DNA of 64,000 nt from Algihabitans albus (lineage in GTDB: Bacteria > Pseudomonadota > Alphaproteobacteria > Kiloniellales > DSM-21159). The position numbers and the translations under genes are program-made. Each line of letters starts with the position of its first letter. Position 1 is the stretch's first letter. Positions 52,580 through 62,112 of the stretch are shown one piece after another. The notes under the pieces are model-generated. The model was not told the DNA's origin. It saw nothing but the letters and a program-made list of their open reading frames with translations, and searched no databases. The stretch lies in contig NZ_QXNY01000003.1 in NCBI RefSeq assembly GCF_003572205.1, forward strand, positions 248,001-312,000, in the 5' to 3' direction.

Positions 52580-53002
52580 CTAGGCAGCCGTTGCCTCGCG
52601 CGGCAGCACGGCTGTCGCCTCAATCTCCACTTTCGCGCGATCCTCGATCAAACCGGCTACCTGGACCATTGCCATGGCGGGAAAGTTGCGGCCCATTACG
52701 GTGCGGTAAACCTCACCGACCTCCTGCAGCCGGTTCAAATAGTCGCGCTTGTCCGTGATGTACCAGGTCAGGCGAACAAGGTGCTCGGGACCGCCGCCGG
52801 CCTCCGCAAGCACCGCAACAACGTTCTCAAGCGCCTGACGCACCTGAGCGACGAAGTCGTCGGTCTCGAACTGCTGCTGACCGTTCCAACCGATGTGGCC
52901 ACCCAGAAAGACCATAGGTCCCTCGGCAAGTACTCCGTTGGCATAGCCCTTTGCCGGTTTCCAGCCTGACGGGTGAAGAAAGTGATGCGGTGTTGCCGAC
53001 AT
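52580..53002 (-). CDS. RidA/Rid-family protein lacking the catalytic Arg
   Basis: 140 residues of the YjgF/Rid fold. Landmarks: NGVLAEGPMVFLGGHIGWNG, DDFVAQVRQALENVVAVLAEAGGGPEHLVRLTWYI and VEIEATAVLP. The conserved PAR motif, whose Arg binds the imine carboxylate in RidA, reads P-A-Met110 here. That places it outside the classic imine-deaminase subgroup. It is the last gene of the aryl-CoA operon, 2 bp after the thioesterase. It may act on an enamine or other non-carboxylate imine from 2-aminobenzoyl-CoA dearomatisation, but the activity is unproven. Confidence 0.86.
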   Translation of the reverse strand: MSATPHHFLHPSGWKPAKGYANGVLAEGPMVFLGGHIGWNGQQQFETDDFVAQVRQALENVVAVLAEAGGGPEHLVRLTWYITDKRDYLNRLQEVGEVYRTVMGRNFPAMAMVQVAGLIEDRAKVEIEATAVLPREATAA

Positions 53003-53004
53003 GC

Positions 53005-53412
53005 TTAGACCTCTAGTTGTTCTTGCAATTTGGCGCGCAGACCGTCCGGCCATTGGCGCGCCTTGCGGGTCTCCATGTTGATCGCCACGAGGACGATCTC
53101 CGCGCTTAGCCTCGTTTCAGCCAAGCACCGCCCTTCGACGGTGAAAGTGGCGCTGCTGCGACCGAGGCGGGTCAGGCGGAGATCGAAGTCGACCACGTCC
53201 TCGAGCCGGCTCATCGCGCGGAACTCCGTGTCGATGCGCACCGTCGGAACGGCGAGACGCTCTTGCACATGGAGTTGGCTGAAGCTGGCCCCCAAGCGCT
53301 CCTCGAAGAAACACTCGACGGTCAGGTTGAGCATCTCGAAGTAGCGCGGGTAGAAGACGATGCCGGCCGGGTCGCAATGCTGGAAGCGAATGGTTTGCGG
53401 CAAGGTGAACAT
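53005..53412 (-). CDS. Hotdog-fold acyl-CoA thioesterase (YbgC/4HBT type)
   Basis: 135 residues with the N-terminal active-site signature RFQHCDPAGIVFYPRYFEM (catalytic Asp) of YbgC/4-hydroxybenzoyl-CoA thioesterases. It immediately follows the ligase gene with no gap. In aryl-CoA degradation clusters such a thioesterase releases dead-end CoA esters and recycles CoA. Confidence 0.9.
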   Translation of the reverse strand: MFTLPQTIRFQHCDPAGIVFYPRYFEMLNLTVECFFEERLGASFSQLHVQERLAVPTVRIDTEFRAMSRLEDVVDFDLRLTRLGRSSATFTVEGRCLAETRLSAEIVLVAINMETRKARQWPDGLRAKLQEQLEV

Positions 53413-55032
53413 TCAGGAGTCCCGCAGGCGAAAACGTTGCACCTTGCCGGTTGGCGTCTTCGGCAGCTCTTGAATGAACCGGACGGACCTCGGGTATTTG
53501 TAAGGTGCGATCGTCGCCTTCACGTGGTCCTGGAGACGCTTCACCGTCACCGCGTCCTGCGGCACTCCCTCATCCAGCACCACATGAGCCTGAACGATCT
53601 GGCCGCGCTCGGTATCGGCGGCCCCAATGACGCCGCATTCCACCACATCCGGATGCGAAAGCAAGGCCGCTTCGACTTCCGGTCCAGCGATATTGTAGCC
53701 GGACGATACGATCATATCGTCGTTGCGGGCGGCAAAACGGAAGTAGCCATCCTCGTCTTCTATGAAGGTATCGCCAGTGATGTTCCAGCCATCGCGGACA
53801 TAGTCACGCTGGCGGTCGTCGGCGAGGTAACGGCAGCCGGTCGGGCCGCGCACAGCAAGCCGCCCCGGCGTACCGCGCGGCAGCTCGTTCATCGCCTCGT
53901 CGACCACCTTCGCCTGGTAACCGGTTACTGGGCGACCGGTATAGCCAGCCCGCGCATCCTCGAAACGGCTGGAGATGAAGATATGCAGCAACTCCGTCGC
54001 TCCGATGCCGTCGAGCATCGGCTTCCCGGTTTTCGCTCTCCATTCCTCGAAGACAGGTGCCGGCAGCGTTTCGCCAGCACTGACCGCGCAGCGGAGTGTC
54101 GAGAGATCGGCTCCCTCGTCCATCGCGCGCAGCATGGCGCGGTAGGCCGTCGGCGCCGTAAAGCAGATCGTCGCCTTGTAGGTCTCGATGATCTCGATCA
54201 TGTTTGGCGGCGAGGCCGTCTCCAAAAGAGTCGCCGTAGCCCCGAAGCGCAGAGGAAAGATCGAGAGCCCGCCGAGCCCAAAAGTGAAAGCAAGAGGCGG
54301 AGAGCCGACGAAGACATCGCCCGGCACGACCTTCAGGACTTCCTTGGCATAGCCGTCGGCGATCATCAGAAGATCGCGATGGAAGTGCATCGTCGCTTTC
54401 GGTTCGCCGGTCGTCCCCGAGGTAAAGGCAAGCAAGGCGACGTCGTCTCTACCGGTGCGCACCGAGTCGAACTGAACCGGCTTCGAAAGCGCCGCTCGGT
54501 CCAGCTCCGCGTCGTGGTTGGCCGTCCCATCGAAGCCAATAACGGTTTCGAGGAACCGGCTGTCTTTGGCGCAGGCCACAAGCTCATCCATCAAACGGGT
54601 ATCGCAGAGAGCGTGGCTGATCTCCGCCTTGTCGACGATCTTGGCCAGCTCACCAGCCCGCAGCATGGACATGGTGTTAACCACGACAGCTCCGGCCTTT
54701 GTCGCGGCCAGCCAGCAGGCGACCATGGCGGGATTGTTCGCCGAGCGTATCAGCACTCGGTTTCCGGGTCTCACGCCGTAGTCGTCGGCCAGCGCATGGG
54801 CGAGCCGATTGGTCCAGTCCGATAGTTCCTTGTAAGTCCGCTGGCGCCCATTTCCGATGAGCGCGATGTGATCGCCGAACCCCTGTTCGACCATCGCGTC
54901 GGTCAAGGCGACGGCAACGTTTAGATAATCGGGGTAAGGAAAATCCTCGGTCAGAAAACAGGGGCAGTCGTCCACCGCCGGCAAACGGTCTCGGGTAAAA
55001 CTATCCTCGTGCGCCGTCGGTCCGAGCATCAT
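53413..55032 (-). CDS. Aryl-CoA ligase (benzoate/2-aminobenzoate-CoA ligase family)
   Basis: 539-residue ANL enzyme making aryl-CoA from the acid, ATP and CoA. The N-terminus DYLNVAVALTDAMVEQG and the A3 motif FTSGTTGEPKATMHFH, GIGATELLHIF, YIEDEDGYFRF-like DGYFRFAARNDDMIVSSGYNI and the terminal LPKTPTGKVQRFRLR with the catalytic Lys are complete. ATG overlaps the preceding stop by 4 bp. The position between acyl-CoA dehydrogenase and thioesterase, in an operon with an aminobenzoyl-CoA monooxygenase/reductase, makes 2-aminobenzoate its likely substrate. Confidence 0.88.
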   Translation of the reverse strand: MMLGPTAHEDSFTRDRLPAVDDCPCFLTEDFPYPDYLNVAVALTDAMVEQGFGDHIALIGNGRQRTYKELSDWTNRLAHALADDYGVRPGNRVLIRSANNPAMVACWLAATKAGAVVVNTMSMLRAGELAKIVDKAEISHALCDTRLMDELVACAKDSRFLETVIGFDGTANHDAELDRAALSKPVQFDSVRTGRDDVALLAFTSGTTGEPKATMHFHRDLLMIADGYAKEVLKVVPGDVFVGSPPLAFTFGLGGLSIFPLRFGATATLLETASPPNMIEIIETYKATICFTAPTAYRAMLRAMDEGADLSTLRCAVSAGETLPAPVFEEWRAKTGKPMLDGIGATELLHIFISSRFEDARAGYTGRPVTGYQAKVVDEAMNELPRGTPGRLAVRGPTGCRYLADDRQRDYVRDGWNITGDTFIEDEDGYFRFAARNDDMIVSSGYNIAGPEVEAALLSHPDVVECGVIGAADTERGQIVQAHVVLDEGVPQDAVTVKRLQDHVKATIAPYKYPRSVRFIQELPKTPTGKVQRFRLRDS

Positions 55033-56234
55033 CCCAGAACCTGCCGCGCAATCACCACCTTCTGAACATCCGACGCACCTTCGTAGATCCGAAGCGCCCG
55101 GATCTCTCGATAGAGACTCTCGACCACGGCGCCCTTCCGCACGCCTTCGCCGCCATGAAGCTGCACAGCCATATCGATGACCTTCTGCGCCTGTTCGCTG
55201 GCGAAGAGTTTGGCCATCGAAGCCTCGCGCGTGACACGCTCGGCGCCCTGATCCTTCGCCCAAGCCGCCCGATAAATCAGCAATGCAGCGGCGTCGATGT
55301 CGAGCGCCATCTCCGCGATGTGACCCTGAACCATCTGAAGCTCGGCCATGGGTGCGCCGAAGAGCTCGCGCTCGCGCACGCGCTTCGCCGACTCCGCAAG
55401 TGCCCTGCGTGCAAACCCGAGCGCAGCGGCTCCGACGGTGGCCCGGAAGACGTCGAGAACCGACATCGCGATCCTGAAACCCTGCCCTTCCGCACCAATC
55501 AGTGCATCACCTGGCAGACGGACTTCGTTGAACCTGAGATGTGCCAGAGGATGAGGGGCGATGACCTCCTGCCGCTCGACAATCTCGAGACCCTCCGCAT
55601 CGCCTGGGAGGAGGAAGCAGGAGATGCCCTTGGGACCCGGCCCCCCGGTTCGCGCGAAGAGGCAGTAGAGATCGGCAATCCCACCGTTCGAGATCCAGGT
55701 CTTTTCACCCGACACGATCCAGTCGCTGCCGTCGCGCCGCGCGACCGTTTCCATGTTGGCAACGTCCGAGCCCGAACGCGGTTCGGTCAGCGCGAAAGCG
55801 GAAATTGCCAAGCCCTGAATCGTCCGCGGCAGCCACTGCTTTTGCGCCTCGGTTCCGAACAAGGTAATCGCGCCGGTACCCAAGCCCTGCATAGCAAAGG
55901 CAAAGTCGGCCAAACCGTCATAGCGCGCCAGAGTCTCGCGTATCAGGCAAAGTGTGCGTACATCCAGCGAACCGGCCGAGTGGATCAACCAGCCGTCCGC
56001 GGCAAGCCGCGAAACCAGGTCGCGGCAGGCCGCATCGACGTCACCGTGGTCGACGGTCAGCTTCGCACACCAGCTCTCGAGCCGCGCCGCCAACTCTCTA
56101 TGACGGTCCTCGAAAAAAGGCCAGTCCAGGAAAGTCCGGTCCACATCGCGCATCTGCGCGATTGCATCCGCACGCGTCCCGGTGCCCGTCTCTGCGAAGG
56201 GCGGCGCACCTGGAGCCGCTGTCGCGTTCGCCAT
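55029..56234 (-). CDS. Acyl-CoA dehydrogenase
   Basis: 401-residue FAD enzyme with the motifs FALTEPRSGSDVANMET, GEKTWISNGGIADL, RELFGAPMAELQMVQGHIAEM and YREIRALRIYEGASDVQKVVIAR. The start at 56234 has AGGAG 7 nt upstream; a longer open frame overlapping the hydratase gene is spurious. It starts 2 bp after the crotonase stop. It likely oxidises a non-aromatic ring CoA ester formed after dearomatisation. Confidence 0.9.
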   Translation of the reverse strand: MANATAAPGAPPFAETGTGTRADAIAQMRDVDRTFLDWPFFEDRHRELAARLESWCAKLTVDHGDVDAACRDLVSRLAADGWLIHSAGSLDVRTLCLIRETLARYDGLADFAFAMQGLGTGAITLFGTEAQKQWLPRTIQGLAISAFALTEPRSGSDVANMETVARRDGSDWIVSGEKTWISNGGIADLYCLFARTGGPGPKGISCFLLPGDAEGLEIVERQEVIAPHPLAHLRFNEVRLPGDALIGAEGQGFRIAMSVLDVFRATVGAAALGFARRALAESAKRVRERELFGAPMAELQMVQGHIAEMALDIDAAALLIYRAAWAKDQGAERVTREASMAKLFASEQAQKVIDMAVQLHGGEGVRKGAVVESLYREIRALRIYEGASDVQKVVIARQVLG

Positions 56235-56236
56235 CG

Positions 56237-57040
56237 TCAATCTCCTGCAAAGACCGGCCGCCGTTTCGCGACGAAAGCCTGATAGGCACGTTCGAAGTCC
56301 CGGGTCTGCATGCAGATTGCCTGTGCTTGCGCCTCTGCTTCGATCGCTTGTTCGAGCCCCATGGACCATTCCTGATTGAGCTGCGTCTTGGTGATGCCAT
56401 GAGCGAAGACTGGCCCTTCCGCGATCCGCTGCGCAAGCGCGAGCGCCTCGCTCTCGACGTCGTCGACCACACGATTGAAGAACCCCCAGGCCGCTCCCTC
56501 TTCGGCACTCATGGAGCGGCCGGTGTAGAGCAGCTCGGCTGCGCGACCCTGCCCGATCATGCGGGGCAAAAGGGCGCAAGCCCCCATGTCGCAACCGGCA
56601 AGCCCGACCCGCGTGAAGAGGAAGGCCGTCTTGGCGTTCGGTGCCGCGAGACGCAGGTCGGAAGCCAAGGCGATCATGGCGCCAGCACCGACGCAAACAC
56701 CCTCGACGGCCGCGATCACCGGACGCCCGCATCCGATCATCGCCTTCACGAGATCGCCTGTCATGCGCGTGAAGGCGAGCAAGTCCTTCATGTCCATCTC
56801 GACGAGCGGCGCGATGATCTCGTGCACGTCTCCACCTGAGCAGAAGTTCCCTCCGTTGGAGGCGAAAACCACCGCATCGACATCCTCGGCGTAAGCGAGC
56901 TTGCGGAAGGTATCGCGCAATTCCGCATAGCTCTCGAAGGTCAGCGGGTTCTTGCGCTCGGGCCGCAACAGACGAACCACGGCGACGCGTCCATCCATCC
57001 GCCATTCGAAATGCTGCGGCTTGAGGTCTGCCAGATTCAT
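56237..57040 (-). CDS. Enoyl-CoA hydratase/isomerase (crotonase) family
   Basis: 267 residues. Oxyanion regions [13 protein letters not shown] and [16 protein letters not shown], then [28 protein letters not shown] and the active-site [15 protein letters not shown], where the usual second Glu is Asp (CDMG). That pattern is frequent in crotonases that act on alicyclic or aromatic CoA esters. 4-bp overlap with marR. Likely hydration or hydrolytic ring cleavage in the aryl-CoA pathway. Confidence 0.88.
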   Translation of the reverse strand: MNLADLKPQHFEWRMDGRVAVVRLLRPERKNPLTFESYAELRDTFRKLAYAEDVDAVVFASNGGNFCSGGDVHEIIAPLVEMDMKDLLAFTRMTGDLVKAMIGCGRPVIAAVEGVCVGAGAMIALASDLRLAAPNAKTAFLFTRVGLAGCDMGACALLPRMIGQGRAAELLYTGRSMSAEEGAAWGFFNRVVDDVESEALALAQRIAEGPVFAHGITKTQLNQEWSMGLEQAIEAEAQAQAICMQTRDFERAYQAFVAKRRPVFAGD

Positions 57041-57486
57041 GCTTCTACCTTCCGAATCTTTTCCAGCACGGCCGTGGTGTCGGCGATTTCCCGCTCGTCG
57101 AGCCTATCGGTGAACTGCTGGATCCAGCGAGCATGCTCCACCGCCATGGCCTCGAATGCGTGGCGCCCCTTGCTCGTCAAGCGGACCCGGGTGGCGCGAC
57201 GGTCGCCTTCGACATCGACCCGAACCACCAACCCGTCTTCGACGAGGCGATCGACGATGCCCGTGACGTTGCCGTTGGACACCATCAGCCTGCGCGACAG
57301 TTCGGACATCTTCAGGCCGTCCGGCCGACGTTCGAGCGCCGCCATCACGTCGAAGCGCGGCAGAGTCGTGCCATGCTCCAACCGCAGCTTCTCGCGCAGT
57401 TCGGCTTCGATATGACGCGTGGCCTTCAGCATCTCTAACCAGAGCCGGAGCCGGAGCCTCTGAGCTTGAGGCAGTTCGAGGCTCAT
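57037..57486 (-). CDS. MarR-family transcriptional regulator
   Basis: 149 residues with the winged [53 protein letters not shown] in the middle. It overlaps both neighbours by 4 bp, so it is translated as part of the catabolic operon. MarR members of aryl-CoA operons (e.g. BadR, CouR type) usually bind aryl-CoA and derepress; the palindrome TTCATATATGAA at 60536 is a fitting site. Confidence 0.9.
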   Translation of the reverse strand: MSLELPQAQRLRLRLWLEMLKATRHIEAELREKLRLEHGTTLPRFDVMAALERRPDGLKMSELSRRLMVSNGNVTGIVDRLVEDGLVVRVDVEGDRRATRVRLTSKGRHAFEAMAVEHARWIQQFTDRLDEREIADTTAVLEKIRKVEA

Positions 57487-58217
57487 ACCTCGCCCCCCGA
57501 AAGCGCGATCGCCTGTCCGTTGACCGCATCCGAACCGGGCCCGCACAGCCATAGCGCGGCCGCCGCGATCTCGGACGGTAGAATCAGCCGCCCCTGCGGA
57601 TTGAAGCGCGCCAGACCCGCGCGGGCCTCCTCGGCGGTGCGGCCGGTGGTCCTGGCGATCTCGAGCACATTTCGCTCCGTCATCTCGCTGTCGACGAATC
57701 CGGGACAGATGGCATTGACGGTGATCCCCTTCCGAGCCGTCTCGAGCGCCAGAGAGCGCGTCAAGCCGACGACCCCATGCTTCGCCGCAGCGTAGGGAGC
57801 CGCGTAGGCATAACCCTTGAGACCGGCGGTCGAAGCGATGGAAATCAACCGCCCCCAATCGCCCATCTGGCGCAAGCCTTCCCGAAGCGTCAGGAAGACG
57901 CCGGTCAGGTTGACGGCCAGCATCCGCTCCCAGGCCTCCGACGTCGTTTTGGCGAAGGGCGTGCTCTCGGACGCACCGGCATTCGCCACCACGATCTCCT
58001 GCGGACCCGCCTCGGCGAAGAGCTCCATGACCGACGTCTCGCTGGTCACGTCGGCCTGTATCGCCGTCATTCGTTGCGCGGCGACCGCCCGCAGCGGCTC
58101 CAACCGTCGCCCGGTCACCGTCACCAGAGCGCCGGCATCCGCGAAAACTCCGGCAATCGCAGCACCGACACCCGACCCGCCACCGGTCACCAGCACCGAC
58201 CGCCCTGCCACGGTCAT
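57483..58217 (-). CDS. SDR-family dehydrogenase (3-hydroxyacyl-CoA dehydrogenase-like)
   Basis: 244 residues. Cofactor motif [11 protein letters not shown] at the start (about 11-21), NAGAS, catalytic SIASTAG and YAAAK, and [13 protein letters not shown]. The start ATG overlaps the stop of the upstream monooxygenase by 4 bp; a longer frame to 58352 is rejected because it lies inside that gene. Its operon position suggests oxidation of a 3-hydroxyacyl-CoA in the beta-oxidation part of the pathway. Confidence 0.87.
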   Translation of the reverse strand: MTVAGRSVLVTGGGSGVGAAIAGVFADAGALVTVTGRRLEPLRAVAAQRMTAIQADVTSETSVMELFAEAGPQEIVVANAGASESTPFAKTTSEAWERMLAVNLTGVFLTLREGLRQMGDWGRLISIASTAGLKGYAYAAPYAAAKHGVVGLTRSLALETARKGITVNAICPGFVDSEMTERNVLEIARTTGRTAEEARAGLARFNPQGRLILPSEIAAAALWLCGPGSDAVNGQAIALSGGEV

Positions 58218-60472
58218 GCCCGGCTGACCAGGCGGCGCATCTGGTCCCGTCCAGCCAGATAAGGATCCGGCCAAGCCTCCTCCTCGTCGCCCAGCGCGAC
58301 GGCGGCGTGCAGGGCCCAGTAGGGATTGGAAAGATGCGGGCGAGCCAGACAAACCAGATCCGCGCGTCCCGCCATCAGAATCGAGTTCACGTGGTCCGGC
58401 TCGAAGATATTGCCGACCGCCATGGTCGGCATCCCGATCTCGTTGCGGATGCGGTCGGAAAAGGGAGTCTGAAACATCCGCCCGTAGACGGGCTGGGCTT
58501 CCGTAGAGGTCTGGCCCGCGGAAACATCACAGATGTCGGCCCCGGCTTCGCGAAACAGAGCCGCGATCTCGACCGCCTCGGCCGCGTCGACGCCGCCGTC
58601 GGACCAGTCGGTCGCCGATATCCGTATCGACATCGGCCTGTCGGCCGGCCAAACGGCACGCACCGCGCGAAAAACCTCAAGCGGATAGCGCATGCGATTT
58701 TCGAGTCTGCCGCCGTACTCATCCTCGCGGGTATTGGACAAGGGCGAGATGAAAGACGACAGCAAGTAACCATGCGCGGCATGAAGCTCGAGCATGTCGA
58801 AGCCGGCGCGTTCGGCCATGCCGGCTGCCGCCACGAACTGGTCGCGCACCAGATCCATGTCGGCCCGGTTCATCTCCTTCGGCACCTGATTGCGCTCCGA
58901 CCAGGGCAGGGCCGACGCCGACATGATCGGCCAATTACCGTCCGGCAGCGGCGCGTCCATCTCCTCCCAGCCGAGCTGCGTCGAGCCCTTCCGGCCGGAA
59001 TGCCCAATCTGGCAACAGATCTTCGCGTCGGTCTCCGCATGCACGAAGTCGACGATCCGCCTCCAGGCAGCCTCCTGCTCGGCGGTATAGAGGCCAGGAC
59101 AGCCCAAGGTTATTCGTCCCTCCGCGGAGACGCAGGTCATCTCCGTAAAGACGAGGGCCGCACCGCCCTTCGCACGCTCGCCATAGTGCACCATGTGCCA
59201 GTCTGTCGGGCAGCCCTCCACCGCCTTGTACTGTGCCATGGGCGATACCACGATCCGGTTCTTGAGCTTCATCTCCCGGAGTTGATAGGGCGCGAACATC
59301 GGCGCCCGATCTCTGTTCGACGCAGCTTGCTTCTGGAACCAGGCCTCGGCGGACGCCAGCCACTTGGGGTCGCGCAAACGCAGATTCTCGTGGCTGATCC
59401 GCTGCGAGCGGGTGAGAAGGCTATAGTTGAACTGGACCGGATCCAGATCCAGGTAGCGCTCGACGTTCTCAAACCATTCGGTGGAATTTCGCGCCGCCGA
59501 CTGCAACTTCAGGACCTCGACTCGCCGATCTTCCTCGTAGCGTCTGAAGGCCGCTGTCATGTCTCCTTCGTGGAGATAGCTGGCCAGGGCGATCGCGGAT
59601 TCCAGGGCCAGCTTGGTCCCCGAACCCACGGAAAAATGGGCGGTCGCCGCCGCATCCCCCAAGAGGACGAGGTTCTCGTGGGACCAGCTCTCGCAGAGGA
59701 CACGCGGAAAGTTGAGCCAAGCGGACCCCCTAAGGTGGTTGGCGTTCGAGACCAGGCTCTCTCCGTCCAGATGATCGGCGAAGATACGCTCGCAGGTGGC
59801 GACGCTCTCGTCCCTCGTCATCCCGTCGAAGCCAAAGGCGTCCCAGGTCGCTTGCGAGCACTCCACGATGAAGGTCGCGGTGTCTTCGTCGAATTGGTAG
59901 GCGTGAGCCCAGACCCACCCTTGCTCCGTCTTCTCGAAAATGAAGGTGAAGGCGTCATCGAACTTCTGGCGAGTTCCGAGCCATACGAACTTGCAGCGGC
60001 GCAGGTCGATGTCGGGCTTGAAAACCTCCGCAAACTCGGAGCGTGCCTTGGAGTTCAGGCCATCGGAAGCGACCACGAGGTCATACTGCTCCATGTAGGG
60101 CGCCGCGCTCTCAACCTCCGTTTCGAACTTGAGCTGCACACCGAGCTCTCTCGCTCTCTGCTGCAACAGCAGCAGGAGCTTCTTGCGCCCGATCCCGCAG
60201 AACCCGTGCCCACTCGATACCGTGCGGGTGCCCTTGTGGACGACGGCGATATCGTCCCAATAGGCAAAATGCGCGCGGATGGCCTCGGCGCTGACAGAGT
60301 CGTTGGCAGCCAGATTTCCAAGAGTCTCGTCTGACAGGACGACACCCCAGCCGAAGGTGTCGTCAGGACGATTGCGTTCGATCACGACGATCTCGTGATC
60401 AGGATCCCGCAGCTTCATCGAAATTGCGAAGTAGAGCGCCCCAGGACCGCCGCCCAAACAAGCTATGCGCAT
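58214..60472 (-). CDS. 2-aminobenzoyl-CoA monooxygenase/reductase-type bifunctional flavoprotein
   Basis: 752-residue fusion. Residues 1-390: an FAD aromatic hydroxylase of the salicylyl-CoA 5-hydroxylase type ([53 protein letters not shown]). Residues about 395-752: an old-yellow-enzyme-like FMN reductase ([47 protein letters not shown]). I use the inner ATG at 60472 with GGAGG 7 nt upstream, not the GTG at 60478. This architecture hydroxylates and reduces an aryl-CoA to a non-aromatic ketone. First gene of the operon. Confidence 0.9.
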   Translation of the reverse strand: MRIACLGGGPGALYFAISMKLRDPDHEIVVIERNRPDDTFGWGVVLSDETLGNLAANDSVSAEAIRAHFAYWDDIAVVHKGTRTVSSGHGFCGIGRKKLLLLLQQRARELGVQLKFETEVESAAPYMEQYDLVVASDGLNSKARSEFAEVFKPDIDLRRCKFVWLGTRQKFDDAFTFIFEKTEQGWVWAHAYQFDEDTATFIVECSQATWDAFGFDGMTRDESVATCERIFADHLDGESLVSNANHLRGSAWLNFPRVLCESWSHENLVLLGDAAATAHFSVGSGTKLALESAIALASYLHEGDMTAAFRRYEEDRRVEVLKLQSAARNSTEWFENVERYLDLDPVQFNYSLLTRSQRISHENLRLRDPKWLASAEAWFQKQAASNRDRAPMFAPYQLREMKLKNRIVVSPMAQYKAVEGCPTDWHMVHYGERAKGGAALVFTEMTCVSAEGRITLGCPGLYTAEQEAAWRRIVDFVHAETDAKICCQIGHSGRKGSTQLGWEEMDAPLPDGNWPIMSASALPWSERNQVPKEMNRADMDLVRDQFVAAAGMAERAGFDMLELHAAHGYLLSSFISPLSNTREDEYGGRLENRMRYPLEVFRAVRAVWPADRPMSIRISATDWSDGGVDAAEAVEIAALFREAGADICDVSAGQTSTEAQPVYGRMFQTPFSDRIRNEIGMPTMAVGNIFEPDHVNSILMAGRADLVCLARPHLSNPYWALHAAVALGDEEEAWPDPYLAGRDQMRRLVSRA

Positions 60473-60985
60473 CGTCACGCCTCCTATCCGACGATCCAGC
60501 CTGCGCCGGCAAGAGATTTATTTCAATCTTAAAATTTCATATATGAATATTTCTTATGCTAAATAGATCCTTCGCGGCGGCGCCCCTCCCAAACCGGCGA
60601 CCTAGTCCGTTGGCAGGGTGTCGCGGCCCTCCCCCAGCAGCCCGTTGTGAACCGGCCCCATAAGTCATTCCAAGCCTCCGCATCCGATGCAGGACACCGA
60701 ACCCATGCCAAGACGCCAATACCCCTATATTCCAAATGGTATTTGGTATACATTTATATATTGCGCAAGAATACCTTGCATGCGAACGTGATAGCGCTCG
60801 ATTGTGACGCCAAATCTGTCTCGGCACTTTGTTGCGGACTCGGCCCGGCAGAGGCGTGGGCTTTCGACATAGCTCGTCCCGAAAAACGGACGAAGCGACG
60901 GGGCAACTCGCCCCCGGCTCGTCCCGCAGATGCCCGCCAAAGAAGGCATCGACAGTTCGGATTCCATCGATAGGGAGGACAGAAG
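60473..60985. promoter_or_regulatory. Divergent promoter region, aryl-CoA operon and DctP/DctQM operon
   Basis: 513 bases without a gene. Besides the TTCATATATGAA palindrome (60536-60547), an AT-rich tract (about 60727-60770) carries TTTGGTATACATTT (TGGTATACA, a GntR/FCD-like site) and the nearby direct repeat GGTATTTGGTATA. Promoters for both operons must lie here. Confidence 0.5.
60536..60547. promoter_or_regulatory. Candidate MarR operator
   Basis: TTCATATATGAA, a perfect 12-bp palindrome in an AT-rich stretch, 63 bp upstream of the monooxygenase start. MarR-family regulators favour short AT-rich palindromes; a marR gene is inside the operon. Confidence 0.55.
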
Positions 60986-62023
60986 ATGTCACGATCCAAA
61001 ATCAAATCGACAGTTCTATCCGGTGCCTTGGCCCTGACGGCCGCTGCCGGCCTGGCGGCACCGACAGCCGCTGCAGACTACGAATGGGTCTTCCAAAGTT
61101 CGGCCCAGGCTGGAGACAATTTTTTCCCAATTCAGCAAGCCTGGGCCGAGCGTGTCGGCGTCATAACCGGCGGTCGTATCTCCATAGAACTGGTCCCGAC
61201 GGGCACGGTTGTCTCGTATAATGAGACACTGGACGCCGTGGCCGCCGGCATCCTTCAAGGCCATGTCACGGACCCATCCTATTTCTCGGGCAAAGATCCA
61301 GCCTACGGAATGCTCAGCAATCTCGTCGGCGCCTGGTCTCATCCGCAACAGATGTTCAACTACATGAACTACGGCGGCGGCATCGAGCTGTTCAACGAGC
61401 TGGAAAACCCCTACGGCCTGCAGTTCCTGGGTGCGGCGGCGACAGGTGTGGAGGCCTTCCTGTCCACCACGCCGATCCGCACGGTGGAGGACCTCCAAGG
61501 CATCAAGATGCGCGCGCCCGAAGGTATGGTTCAGGAAGTATTTGCCGCAGCCGGCGCCTCACCCGTGAACCTGCCTGGCTCCGAGGTATACACCTCCCTC
61601 GAGAAGGGGGTGATCGACGCTGCGGACTACACGGTCTTTTCGACCAACCATGCCCAGGGCATGCACGACTTTGCGACCTATCCGATCTATCCGGGCTTTC
61701 ATTCGATGCCAGTGATCGGCGTGTCCATGAACAAGGAGATCTACGACACGCTGCCGGAAGATCTCAAGGCGATCCTCGCAATGTCGGTCCGCGACTTCGC
61801 TCAGGACATCGTCAATCGTCTTGAGGTCGAGGACATGCGCGCAGTTGCGGAGGCTCAAGCCGACCCGAACATCGAGGTGATCGACTGGCCGGAGGAAGAA
61901 CGCGCCAAGTTCCGGGCGATCGCCCAAGGCCAATGGGAGAACTGGTCCGGCCGCTCGGAATTGGCCGGCAAGGTCTATGAGAGCGTAACCGCGTATCTGA
62001 AGGAAACGGGCCTGTTGCGTTAA
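60986..62023 (+). CDS. TRAP transporter DctP-type solute-binding protein
   Basis: 345 residues with a signal peptide (LSGALALTAAAGLAAPTAAA). DctP landmarks: WAERVGVITGGRISIELVPTG, LDAVAAGILQGHVTDPSYFSGKDPAYG, LQGIKMRAPEGMVQEVFAAAG with the carboxylate-binding Arg, and IDAADYTVFSTNHAQGM. GGGAGG lies 7 nt upstream. Divergent from the aminobenzoyl-CoA operon; followed by a hairpin and a fused permease. It could import an aromatic acid, but the ligand is not identifiable. Confidence 0.92.
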   Translation: MSRSKIKSTVLSGALALTAAAGLAAPTAAADYEWVFQSSAQAGDNFFPIQQAWAERVGVITGGRISIELVPTGTVVSYNETLDAVAAGILQGHVTDPSYFSGKDPAYGMLSNLVGAWSHPQQMFNYMNYGGGIELFNELENPYGLQFLGAAATGVEAFLSTTPIRTVEDLQGIKMRAPEGMVQEVFAAAGASPVNLPGSEVYTSLEKGVIDAADYTVFSTNHAQGMHDFATYPIYPGFHSMPVIGVSMNKEIYDTLPEDLKAILAMSVRDFAQDIVNRLEVEDMRAVAEAQADPNIEVIDWPEEERAKFRAIAQGQWENWSGRSELAGKVYESVTAYLKETGLLR

Positions 62024-62031
62024 GCCCGCGC

Positions 62032-62058
62032 GAGGGGCGGCCAATTTGGCCGCCCCTC
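62032..62058. repeat. Hairpin between DctP and permease genes
   Basis: GAGGGGCGGCC / GGCCGCCCCTC: perfect 11-bp stem, AATTT loop, starting 8 bp after the DctP stop; only TT follows, so it is more likely an attenuator or mRNA-protecting hairpin than a full terminator. Confidence 0.6.
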
Positions 62059-62112
62059 TTCGCAGAGGCCAGCCCACTATCGCGCGAGCCGCGACCTTCG
62101 GAGGCGAAATCC

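Noticed and set aside
58307-60334. 675-residue plus-strand open frame
   Set aside because: Antisense to the bifunctional flavoprotein gene, whose domains are fully recognisable; no domain in this frame.
58214-60472. Simple salicylyl-CoA 5-hydroxylase
   Set aside because: The protein is about twice as long, with a complete old-yellow-enzyme-like C-terminal domain, and the operon includes a Rid-family gene. The 2-aminobenzoyl-CoA monooxygenase/reductase type is preferred, although salicylate is not excluded.
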